A program made the translations under genes and the position numbers. From Oscillospiraceae bacterium UBA4632 (GTDB lineage Bacteria; Bacillota; Clostridia; Oscillospirales; Oscillospiraceae): a stretch of DNA of 23,072 nucleotides. How positions within the stretch are numbered: the first letter of the stretch is position 1; the number at the start of each line of letters is the position of its first letter. Shown in pieces: positions 1 through 6,116 of the stretch. Location of the stretch: positions 1-23,072 of the forward strand of contig DHMW01000046.1 in assembly GCA_002405995.1 (NCBI GenBank). Reading direction: 5' to 3'. The notes beneath the pieces were generated by a model that did not search any database, had not been told where the DNA came from, and saw only the letters and a program-made list of their open reading frames with translations.

Positions 1-729
1 AGCGAGAAGCAGGGCCACTTCGTGTTCTACGGCGCGATGGTCTCCGAGGGCATCATCGCCCTGATCTGGGCGGCTGCCGGCTGCGCGCTGTATGAGACCA
101 CCGGCGGTCTGAACACCGGCCTTGCCGCGGCGCTTGCCAACGGCCAGTCCGCCGCCATCTATGATGTCTGCGTGAAGACCATGGGCGGCATCGGCACGGC
201 GCTCGCCATGCTCGGCGTCATCGCCTGCCCCATCACCTCCGGCGATACGGCGTTCCGTTCCGCACGTCTTGTGCTGGCCGACTGGTTCAAGATCGACCAG
301 AAGAGCTGGAAGAACCGCCTGGTGCTCTGCGTGCCCGTTCTCGGCGTCGGCGCCTTCCTCGGCATCGGCAACGCGCTGGGCAAGATCGACTACTCCGTTA
401 TCTGGCGTTACTTCAGCTGGACGAACCAGACCCTTGCCATGATCGTTCTGTGGGCTGCGTCCATGTACCTCTTCTACGACAAGAAGAACTACTGGATCAC
501 CGCCGTCCCCGCGACCTTCATGAGCGCGGTCTCCATCACCTACTTCCTGCTGGGCAACGAGTGCCTTGGCCAGTTCATCAACACCAAGACCGCTGACGGC
601 GCTGTGGTCTACAACACCGCGGTCGCCTACCCCATCGGCATCATCGCTGCGGCTCTGTTCCTTGGCATCTTCCTGTACACCATCAAGAAGCGCCACACCC
701 AGCCCCACTATGAGACGCTGAAGAAGTAA
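1..729 (+). CDS. cstA: Carbon starvation protein CstA family transporter, C-terminal part
   Basis: The reading frame is open from the first base of the window, so the gene begins upstream and only its last 242 codons are here. The protein is strongly hydrophobic, with about six membrane segments separated by short loops such as DKKNYW and a basic tail (KKRHTQPHYETLKK) that should be cytoplasmic. The segments around GGIGTALAMLGVIACPITSGDTAFRS and the FSWTNQTLAM stretch are typical of the CstA family. Family knowledge: CstA proteins import peptides, and some members pyruvate, and are induced on carbon limitation. The gene ends in TAA and a strong terminator follows within 15 bases, so it is the last gene of its transcript. 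Family assignment is confident; substrate is inferred from the family only. Confidence 0.9.
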   Translation, partial: SEKQGHFVFYGAMVSEGIIALIWAAAGCALYETTGGLNTGLAAALANGQSAAIYDVCVKTMGGIGTALAMLGVIACPITSGDTAFRSARLVLADWFKIDQKSWKNRLVLCVPVLGVGAFLGIGNALGKIDYSVIWRYFSWTNQTLAMIVLWAASMYLFYDKKNYWITAVPATFMSAVSITYFLLGNECLGQFINTKTADGAVVYNTAVAYPIGIIAAALFLGIFLYTIKKRHTQPHYETLKK

Positions 730-740
730 ATTCCGTCTGA

Positions 741-775
741 AAAGCGGTGGGAGGGTTCCCCTCCCGCCGCTTTTT
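741..775 (+). terminator. Intrinsic terminator after cstA
   Basis: A GC-rich hairpin: the arm from 741 (AAAGCGGTGGGAGGG) pairs with CCCTCCCGCCGCTTT ending at 773, with one G-T wobble and a 3-base loop. It is followed by a T run. It lies directly after the cstA stop codon and before the next gene's ribosome binding site. Confidence 0.9.
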
Positions 776-815
776 CCGCTCCGCTTTCCGTGAAAAACTC
801 TTTGGAGGTACGCTT

Positions 816-1817
816 ATGATCTTTGCACCGGTATGTCTCGGCGGGACGGCGCTTGCGCCGGAGATCCTCGCAGAGGACAGAAAGTCCTGCAAGCGCTTCG
901 GCCCCTGCGGCGTGGGCGAGAGGGCGCTGTACCTGAATGGGCTCCTGCTCGACAGGCACTATTACGTTGCCCTTTCCGCAGTGCGGCGCGTGTTCAAGCG
1001 CGTGGCGCTCAGCCAGGGCGGCTTTTCGGGCAAGGGCGTGTTCGGCTCCATCCCCTACCTTGTGGTGGAGTATGACGGCGGCGCGGAGAAGCAGTGTACC
1101 TTCAAGCGCGAGGAGGATGTGGATGCGATGCTCGCCTGCATCGGGCAGAGGCATCCCGAGATCCCGACGCTCAGCGCCGGCGGCGAAAAGCGCCTGGCAA
1201 AGAAAGCGGAGGAAGAGGCTGCGCGCTATCTTTCTGAGCTGACGGCGCAGGCGCAGTCCGCCCGGGAGACGCTTGAAAAGGCGGAGGAGTTCCTCTCCGG
1301 CTATCCTGAAATGACGAAAAAGCTCGCGAGCGCCGCCAAGGCAAAGCGCGTCAACGAGCGCACGAATCCCGCCTACCGCTGGGTCGCGCTGGCGATCGTG
1401 CTGGCGGGCGCGGCGGCGCTGGTGTACGGCATCGTCTCCTGGCGCAGGGGCGGCGACTTCGGCGTCTACTTTGCGCTCTTCGGCTTTGCCGCCGTGTTTT
1501 TCTTCTCGGGCGCGCACGTGCTGCCCACGGCGAAGAATAACCGCCGGGCTGTTGCGCGCGCGTGGGAGCAGGCGCAGGAAAGCATGGAGAACGTGCTGCC
1601 CGCAGACTTTCCGCTGCCCGCGCGCTATGCCCATCCCCTTGTGCTCACGCGCATGATCCGCATCCTGCGCGAGGGCCGCGCCCAGAGTGCAGACGAGGCG
1701 CTGGAGGTGCTCAAGACCGATCTCAAGGCGCTCAACGCCGATGTGCAGGTCGAGCAGGAGGAATACGACGAGGTCGTGGTCATCAAGCCGCTGTTTCTTG
1801 TGAGCGACTATCAGTAA
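816..1817 (+). CDS. Uncharacterised protein with two membrane segments
   Basis: 333 aa. The ATG at 816 is chosen because GGAGG lies 7 bases upstream (804-808); an earlier in-frame start would have to be translated through the cstA terminator. Residues about 35-100 look like a compact beta-rich region (YLNGLLLDRHYYVALSAV, then YLVVEYDGG and KQCTFKRE), which resembles a PH/GRAM-like fold. Residues about 122-175 are charged and helical, probably a coiled coil (KKAEEEAARYLSEL). Two hydrophobic segments at about 188-208 and 216-236 form a membrane hairpin, so the N-terminal part and the last 95 residues should lie on the same side. I recognise no catalytic motif and do not assign a function. No clear promoter is visible between the terminator at 775 and the gene, so it may rely on readthrough. 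The PH-like reading is inference. Confidence 0.8.
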   Translation: MIFAPVCLGGTALAPEILAEDRKSCKRFGPCGVGERALYLNGLLLDRHYYVALSAVRRVFKRVALSQGGFSGKGVFGSIPYLVVEYDGGAEKQCTFKREEDVDAMLACIGQRHPEIPTLSAGGEKRLAKKAEEEAARYLSELTAQAQSARETLEKAEEFLSGYPEMTKKLASAAKAKRVNERTNPAYRWVALAIVLAGAAALVYGIVSWRRGGDFGVYFALFGFAAVFFFSGAHVLPTAKNNRRAVARAWEQAQESMENVLPADFPLPARYAHPLVLTRMIRILREGRAQSADEALEVLKTDLKALNADVQVEQEEYDEVVVIKPLFLVSDYQ

Positions 1818-1827
1818 AAGGAAAACA

Positions 1828-1861
1828 AAAAAGCGGAGAGACGCCGTCTCTCCGCTTTTTT
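1828..1861. terminator. Bidirectional terminator between the 816-1817 gene and mnmA
   Basis: A perfect 10-bp stem GCGGAGAGAC (1833-1842) / GTCTCTCCGC (1846-1855) with a 3-base loop. An A run precedes it and a T run follows, so it can end transcription from both sides. The mnmA stop codon (TCA on the plus strand, 1862-1864) abuts it. Convergent genes share this terminator. Confidence 0.92.
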
Positions 1862-2932
1862 TCATCCTTCGATCGTGCCGCCGCCGAGGACCGAGTCGCC
1901 GTCGTAGAGCACGACGGCCTGCCCCGGCGTGACGGCGCGCTGCGGCTCGTCAAAAACGAGCCGCACGCGTCCGTCGGGAAGCGCCGTGACCGTTGCGGCC
2001 TGTTCGCGCTGGTGATACCGCACGCGCGCCGCTGCGCGCAGTGTATGCGGCGGCGTGTCAAAGGCGATCCAGTTGAAGTCCCGCGCCGTCAGCTCGCGGG
2101 AAAAGAGCGCGGCGTTCCCGCTCAGCACCACGCGGTTTTCCTGCGCGTCGATGCGCTTGACGTACAGCGGCGCGTCCGCCGCGATGCCGAGCCCCCTGCG
2201 CTGGCCGACGGTGTAATGGATAATGCCTTTATGCCGGCCCAGCACCGCGCCGGACTCGTCCACAAAGTCGCCCGCGGGGCAGCCGCGCCCCGTATAGCGC
2301 GCGATAAAGCCGGCATAATCGCCGTCCGGCACGAAGCAGATATCCTGGCTGTCCGGCTTGTCTGCGTTATAGAAGCCCTGCTCCTCCGCGATGCGGCGCG
2401 TCTCGCTCTTGTGCATCGCACCGAGCGGCAAGCGCGTGTGCGCGAGCTGCTCCTGCGTGAGAGAATAGAGCACATAGCTCTGATCCTTGCTCGCATCAAG
2501 CGCCTTTTTGAGCAGCCACCGCCCGTTTTCCCACTCGATGCGCGCGTAGTGTCCCGTCACGATGGCGCCGCAGCCCAGAATACGGGCGCGCTCGTAAAGC
2601 CGCTTGAATTTCAGATAGCGGTTGCAGTCGATGCAGGGATTCGGCGTCGCGCCGCGCTCGTAGGCGGCGATGAAGCGGCCGATGACCTGCCCTCTGAAGT
2701 CGTCCGCATAGTTGAAGACATAATAGGGGATGCCGAGGCGGAACGCGACCGAGCGCGCATCCTCCACATCCTCGAGCGAGCAGCAGGTTTTGCTGCTTTT
2801 GACACCGATGTCCTCGTTGCGGAACAGCTTCATCGTCGCGCCGATGCACGCGCAGCCCTGCTGCTTCATCAGGAAAGCGGCGACGCTGGAATCAACGCCG
2901 CCGCTCATGGCAATGAGAACCTTGTCCATCAT
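1862..2932 (-). CDS. mnmA: tRNA-uridine 2-sulfurtransferase MnmA
   Basis: 356 aa, the usual length for MnmA. The enzyme adenylates and thiolates U34 of tRNA Lys, Glu and Gln to give s2U34, taking sulfur from a cysteine desulfurase. The ATP-binding PP-loop SGGVDSS is at residues 10-16. The two catalytic cysteines are in place: Cys100 in NPCIDCNRYLKF and Cys199 in DSQDICFVPDGDY, which form the disulfide/persulfide pair. Two adjacent ATG codons start the gene; the first overlaps the iscU stop as ATGA, so translation is probably coupled to iscU. It is the last gene of the nifS-iscU-mnmA operon. The pairing with its own desulfurase fits direct sulfur relay, as known for desulfurase-MnmA partners in Gram-positive bacteria. 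Confidence 0.96.
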   Translation of the reverse strand: MMDKVLIAMSGGVDSSVAAFLMKQQGCACIGATMKLFRNEDIGVKSSKTCCSLEDVEDARSVAFRLGIPYYVFNYADDFRGQVIGRFIAAYERGATPNPCIDCNRYLKFKRLYERARILGCGAIVTGHYARIEWENGRWLLKKALDASKDQSYVLYSLTQEQLAHTRLPLGAMHKSETRRIAEEQGFYNADKPDSQDICFVPDGDYAGFIARYTGRGCPAGDFVDESGAVLGRHKGIIHYTVGQRRGLGIAADAPLYVKRIDAQENRVVLSGNAALFSRELTARDFNWIAFDTPPHTLRAAARVRYHQREQAATVTALPDGRVRLVFDEPQRAVTPGQAVVLYDGDSVLGGGTIEG

Positions 2933-3363
2933 ACCATGCGGCAGGCTTCGCAGTCCTCACAGTCGGGAAATTCCTTGTGGTCGTAGGCAATGCCGTTGCG
3001 GTCGTAATAGTCCTTGATGGCGGACTTGAACGCCTCCTCGGCCAGCACGCTGCAATGCAGCTTGTAGGCGGGCAGACCGCCGAGCGCATCGACCACGTCC
3101 TTGTTCGTGATCTTGAGCGCCTCGTCAATGGTCTTGCCCTTGATCATCTCGGTGGCAATGGAGCTGGACGCGATCGCGCTGCCGCAGCCGAAGGTCTCAA
3201 ACTTGACATCGTCGATCTTGTTGCCGTTGATCTTGAGGTACATCTTCATGATATCGCCGCACTTGGCGTTGCCGACCTGACCGACGCCGTCCGCGTTCTC
3301 GATCTCGCCGACATTGCGCGGGTGCATGAAATGATCCATTACGGTTTCGGTATAGAGAGCCAT
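2929..3363 (-). CDS. iscU: Fe-S cluster scaffold protein, IscU/NifU N-terminal type
   Basis: 144 aa. The scaffold on which [2Fe-2S]/[4Fe-4S] clusters are built from desulfurase sulfur. The three ligand cysteines of the family are present: Cys35 in NAKCGD (followed by the conserved Asp37), Cys60 in FGCGSA and Cys104 in LHCSVLA. The C-terminus is unusual in carrying three more cysteines spaced CxxCxxC (residues 135, 138, 141) just before the end. The ATG at 3363 is preceded by GAGGAGG. It sits 24 bases downstream of nifS and its TGA overlaps the mnmA ATG. The DUF59 or NfU domain of long NifU proteins is absent, so this is the short IscU-like form without the long SufU insertion. Confidence 0.94.
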   Translation of the reverse strand: MALYTETVMDHFMHPRNVGEIENADGVGQVGNAKCGDIMKMYLKINGNKIDDVKFETFGCGSAIASSSIATEMIKGKTIDEALKITNKDVVDALGGLPAYKLHCSVLAEEAFKSAIKDYYDRNGIAYDHKEFPDCEDCEACRMV

Positions 3364-3387
3364 TGTTTCATCCTCCTCGGTGTGTTT

Positions 3388-4578
3388 TTATAAAATGAAT
3401 TGCTTTCTGCCGCTGATGAGGTCCTTCCACATCGGGGACATATCGCGAAGATAGGCGACGACCTCGGGCACGGCTTCGAGGATGCGGTCCACGTCCTCGT
3501 CGGTGTTCCACTCACAGAGACTCAGCCGCAGCGAGCCGTGCGCCACCTCGTGCGGCCGCCCGATGGCGAGCAGCACGTGGCTGGGGTCGAGCGAGCCGGA
3601 CGTACATGCGCTGCCGGACGAGGCGCAGATGCCCTTCGCGTCGAGCAGCAGCAGCAGGCTCTCGCCCTCGATGCCCTCGAAGCAGAAGCTCACGTTGCCC
3701 GGCAGGCGGTTCACGGGATCGCCGTTGAGCGCGCTGTGCGGGATTTTGGAAAGCCCTTCGATCAGGCGGTCGCGCAGGGCGCTGACCTTTTTGGCGTTCT
3801 CGTCGATGTGGGCGCAGGCGTCCTCAAGCGCCGCCGCCATGCCCATGATGGCGGGGATATTCTCCGTGCCGGCGCGCTTGCCGCGCTCCTGCGCGCCGCC
3901 CTCGATGATGTTGGTCAGGAAGATCCCCTGGCGCGCGTAGAGAACGCCGATGCCCTTCGGACCGTGGAACTTGTGCGCGGAGAGAGACAGCATATCGATG
4001 TTCTGCGCCTTCACATCGATATGGACGTGACCGGCGGCCTGCACTGCGTCGGTGTGGAACAGCACGCCTGCGTCATGACAGACCTGCCCGATCTCGGCAA
4101 TCGGCAGGATGGAGCCGATCTCGTTGTTGGCATACATGATGGTCACAAGGCAGGTATCCGCGCGGATGGCGTCCTTCACCTGCTGCGCCGTCACGGTCCC
4201 GATGGAACCCACGGGCAGAAGCTCGACTTCAAAGCCCTCCTTTTCCAGCTTTTTGAGCGTGTGCAGTACGGCGTGATGCTCAAATGCAGTGGAAATGATG
4301 TGCTTTTTGCCCTTGCGCTCGCCGAGGCGTGCGGCGGAGATGATCGCCTGATTATCGGCTTCGCTGCCGCCGGAGGTGAAATAGATCTCGCGCGGGGAGG
4401 CGTTCAGGCACTTGGCGATGCGCTCGCGCGCATCCTGCAAGGCTTCCGCTGCCCGCTGACCCACGGAGTGCAGGCTTGAGGGGTTGCCGTAGACCGTTTC
4501 CATATAGGGCAGCATCGCGTCGATGGCCACGCGGCTCATCTGCGTGGTGGCGGCGTTATCCGCGTAAACAGTGGTCAT
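3388..4578 (-). CDS. nifS: Cysteine desulfurase, NifS/IscS type
   Basis: 396 aa, normal for the family. A PLP enzyme that converts cysteine to alanine and passes persulfide sulfur to IscU and MnmA. The PLP lysine is Lys203 in LSLSAHKFHGPKG, the stacking histidine is His101 in AFEHHAV, and the catalytic Cys325 lies in the loop SSGSACTSGS, whose form marks it as a group I (IscS/NifS) rather than SufS enzyme. The N-terminal VYADNAATT is typical. The ATG at 4578 has AAAGGAG 9 bases upstream. It is the first gene of a three-gene minus-strand operon with iscU and mnmA. A strong sigma-A promoter lies about 50 bases upstream, flanked by an inverted repeat. No iscR gene is next to it in this window. 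Confidence 0.96.
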   Translation of the reverse strand: MTTVYADNAATTQMSRVAIDAMLPYMETVYGNPSSLHSVGQRAAEALQDARERIAKCLNASPREIYFTSGGSEADNQAIISAARLGERKGKKHIISTAFEHHAVLHTLKKLEKEGFEVELLPVGSIGTVTAQQVKDAIRADTCLVTIMYANNEIGSILPIAEIGQVCHDAGVLFHTDAVQAAGHVHIDVKAQNIDMLSLSAHKFHGPKGIGVLYARQGIFLTNIIEGGAQERGKRAGTENIPAIMGMAAALEDACAHIDENAKKVSALRDRLIEGLSKIPHSALNGDPVNRLPGNVSFCFEGIEGESLLLLLDAKGICASSGSACTSGSLDPSHVLLAIGRPHEVAHGSLRLSLCEWNTDEDVDRILEAVPEVVAYLRDMSPMWKDLISGRKQFIL

Positions 4579-4601
4579 ATCATATCGCTCCTTTGCATCT
4601 T

Positions 4602-4666
4602 AAAAACCTATTTGTAAAGTATGTTTATATGATACACGCTTAATCCTACTTTGTCAATAGGTTTTT
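4602..4666. promoter_or_regulatory. Inverted repeat flanking the nifS promoter, candidate operator
   Basis: Arm 4602-4621 (AAAAACCTATTTGTAAAGTA) and arm 4647-4666 (TACTTTGTCAATAGGTTTTT) are reverse complements at 17 of 20 positions, separated by 25 bases. One arm covers the -35 box and the other covers the expected first transcribed bases. Two sites of a repressor are the simplest reading. An Rrf2/IscR-type Fe-S sensor is the likely kind given the operon, but that is inference. Confidence 0.55.
4629..4657 (-). promoter_or_regulatory. Sigma-A promoter of nifS-iscU-mnmA
   Basis: On the minus strand: -35 TTGACA (plus 4652-4657), a 17-base spacer, -10 TATCAT (plus 4629-4634). It is near consensus and correctly oriented. 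Transcription should start near 4622, giving a 5' UTR of about 45 bases. The -35 box lies inside one arm of the inverted repeat at 4602-4666. Confidence 0.85.
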
Positions 4667-4729
4667 TGAAAATGCGGGGTCCGATCACCACGGATCATGT
4701 GCCAGAACGGCGCTTGAACGGTCTTTTCC

Positions 4730-4758
4730 TTGACGGCGCGGAGGTTTTGTGGTATCCT
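4730..4758 (+). promoter_or_regulatory. Sigma-A promoter of the cobalamin riboswitch transcript
   Basis: -35 TTGACG (4730-4735), a 17-base spacer and -10 TATCCT (4753-4758). The predicted start near 4765 lies 16 bases before the P1 stem of the riboswitch. Confidence 0.75.
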
Positions 4759-4780
4759 GTCGCAGCACAATTCAATAAGG

Positions 4781-4941
4781 GCTTGAGGTGCCGCCGGGAG
4801 GCGGCCGAACAGGGAAGCGGGGTGCAAATCCCCAGCGGAGCCGCCGCCGTGATGGAGGAGCCCGTTTTCAATATGCCACTGGAGCATTCCGGGAAGGCGA
4901 AAACGGGCGATGACGCCTGAGCCGGAAGACCTGCCCCAAGC
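4781..4941 (+). ncRNA. Cobalamin (B12) riboswitch aptamer
   Basis: The conserved core blocks are all present in order: AACAGGGAAGCGGGGTGCAA, AATCCCCAGCGG, the GCCGCCGTGATGG block, GCCACTGG, TTCCGGGAAGGCG, and GATGACGCCTGAGCC followed by GGAAGACCTGCCC. The P1 stem can be drawn as GCTTG (4781-4785) with CAAGC (4937-4941). Binding of adenosylcobalamin or a related corrinoid usually lowers expression of downstream B12 genes. The next genes are a DUF4430 protein and an ECF S component, which fits corrinoid uptake. Aptamer identity is confident; the edges are approximate to a few bases. Confidence 0.93.
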
Positions 4942-5060
4942 GCCGTACAAAGCGCCGCGGACCTTCGGCTAAAAAGTACACTCCTCAGCAGGGCGGGGCT
5001 TCTCCGGCCTGCCGGTCTCTTCTTTCTTTGTACGGCTGACCGGAACAAAAGAAGGAGAGA
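4942..5060 (+). promoter_or_regulatory. Expression platform of the cobalamin riboswitch
   Basis: Right after P1, GCCGTACAAAG (4942-4952) is a perfect 11-base complement of CTTTGTACGGC (5026-5036). Competing local pairings exist: CCGGTC (5012-5017) with GACCGG (5038-5043), and TCTCTTC (5016-5022) with the ribosome binding site GGAGAGA (5054-5060). No GC-rich stem followed by a T run is seen before the ATG at 5067, so control of translation by hiding the ribosome binding site looks more likely than termination. The pairings are seen; the switching logic is inferred. Confidence 0.6.
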
Positions 5061-5066
5061 TTTTTT

Positions 5067-5468
5067 ATGCAGAAGAAAACCAACAAAAAGGGCCTGATCG
5101 CCCTCGTGGCTGTCCTCGTGCTGGCGGCTGCGGCACTCATCGTCTGGCGGGTCACCAGACCCGCGGTCCAGCAGGGCGGCAAGGAGATCACCGTCAACAT
5201 CGATCACCTGAACGGCGACGACACGTCCTACACCATCGTGACTGACGCGGAGTATCTGCGCGGTGCGCTCGAGCAGGAGGATCTCATCGAGGGCACCGAG
5301 AGCGAGTACGGCCTCTATGTCCTGACTGTAGACGGAGAGACCGCCGACGAGAGCAAGCAGGAGTGGTGGGGCTACAGCGTCAACGGCGCGTTTGCCGAGC
5401 TTGGCGTGGACAGCCAGCCCGTCGCGGACGGCGATGTGTACGATTTCGTGCTGAATGTCGGCTGGTAA
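5067..5468 (+). CDS. Membrane-anchored DUF4430 (transcobalamin-like) protein
   Basis: 133 aa. Residues 1-8 are basic and 9-28 form a membrane segment; there is no lipobox cysteine, so this is an uncleaved anchor with the rest outside the cell. Residues about 40-133 form one DUF4430 domain, the fold related to the beta domain of transcobalamin and intrinsic factor: ITVNIDHLNG, YGLYVLTVDG, the hallmark WWGYSVNG (100-107), and the closing GDVYDFVLNVGW. AAGGAG lies 9 bases before the ATG. It is the first gene under the cobalamin riboswitch and overlaps the ECF S component gene by 14 bases. Family knowledge plus context suggest it presents corrinoid to the transporter; this is inference, since some DUF4430 proteins bind other ligands. 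Confidence 0.85.
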   Translation: MQKKTNKKGLIALVAVLVLAAAALIVWRVTRPAVQQGGKEITVNIDHLNGDDTSYTIVTDAEYLRGALEQEDLIEGTESEYGLYVLTVDGETADESKQEWWGYSVNGAFAELGVDSQPVADGDVYDFVLNVGW

Positions 5469-5970
5469 AGCCGCAGGGCTGACCGTCCGTGAGATCGCGG
5501 AGCTGTCGCTTTTCTGCGCGCTGATGGTTGCGGGCAAGGAATGCCTGCGCATCATCCCGAATGTGCATCCGGTCACGCTTTTGCTGCTGCTGGCTGCGGC
5601 GGTGTACGGCGTCAAGGCGCTTTATCCTGCCTTCGGCTTTGCGCTGCTGGAGATCGCACTCTACGGCGCGGGGCTGTGGAACCTGATGTACCTTTACGTC
5701 TGGCCGCTCGCCGTGCTTGCGGCGCTGCCGTTGCGGCAGAGCCGCAGCCGCGCGCTTTGGGCTGCCGTCGCGGGGCTGCATGGGCTGTGCTTCGGCGCGC
5801 TGTGCGCCATCCCGTACCTTTTCATCGGCGGGTGGCAGATGGCAGTCTCGTGGTGGCTTTCCGGCATCCCGTATGACGTGATCCACTGCGTGTCGAACGC
5901 AGCGCTTACCTTTGCGCTGCTGCCGCCGCTGCGGCGGCTGGTGGAACGCCTCCATGCGGGAAAACAGTAA
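5455..5970 (+). CDS. ECF transporter S component, probably for cobalamin or a precursor
   Basis: 171 aa with five to six hydrophobic segments and few charged residues, as expected for the substrate-binding S component of an energy-coupling factor transporter. The start at 5455 lies inside the end of the DUF4430 gene (14-base overlap, different frame) and lacks a strong ribosome binding site, so translational coupling is likely. The motif ALMVAGKECLRIIPNVHPVTLLLLLAA resembles the first helices of vitamin S components. No ECF ATPases or T component are in the window, so it should share energising subunits encoded elsewhere (group II ECF). Being under a cobalamin riboswitch makes corrinoid the best substrate guess; alpha-ribazole or a lower-ligand base, as proposed for CblT, is an alternative. 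Confidence 0.8.
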   Translation: MSAGKAAGLTVREIAELSLFCALMVAGKECLRIIPNVHPVTLLLLLAAAVYGVKALYPAFGFALLEIALYGAGLWNLMYLYVWPLAVLAALPLRQSRSRALWAAVAGLHGLCFGALCAIPYLFIGGWQMAVSWWLSGIPYDVIHCVSNAALTFALLPPLRRLVERLHAGKQ

Positions 5971-5972
5971 AA

Positions 5973-6012
5973 ATGCAGCCGCTGCCCGAAGGGCAGCGGC
6001 TGCATGCTTTTT
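5973..6012 (+). terminator. Intrinsic terminator of the B12-regulated operon
   Basis: A perfect 15-bp stem, ATGCAGCCGCTGCCC (5973-5987) and its complement (5991-6005), with loop GAA and a T run from 6008. It lies 3 bases after the ECF gene stop. Confidence 0.95.
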
Positions 6013-6028
6013 CTCTTTCGCCGCGGTG

Positions 6029-6057
6029 TTGCGCCGCGGGGAAAAGTGTGATAGGAT
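6029..6057 (+). promoter_or_regulatory. Candidate promoter of the topoisomerase A subunit gene
   Basis: -35 TTGCGC (6029-6034), a 17-base spacer, -10 TAGGAT (6052-6057). It is the best match between the terminator at 6012 and the ATG at 6117. Confidence 0.55.
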
Positions 6058-6116
6058 ATATCAGAAATCATATGACCGCGGCCATCCTGCACCGCCGCAG
6101 ATCCTGAGGTATCCGA

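Noticed and set aside
708..1865. Long minus-strand ORF (385 aa) opposite the two-TM protein gene
   Set aside because: Arg/His/Leu-rich composition of a GC-rich shadow, runs through two terminators, no ribosome binding site.
1562..2986. 474-aa plus-strand ORF antisense to mnmA
   Set aside because: Crosses the bidirectional terminator and lies opposite a well-supported gene; composition is that of antisense frames.
3400..4479. 359-aa plus-strand ORF antisense to nifS
   Set aside because: No start signal and fully opposite a gene with complete catalytic motifs.
4651..4920. 89-aa ORF upstream of the DUF4430 gene
   Set aside because: It is the riboswitch and its promoter read as protein; the RNA core motifs explain the sequence.
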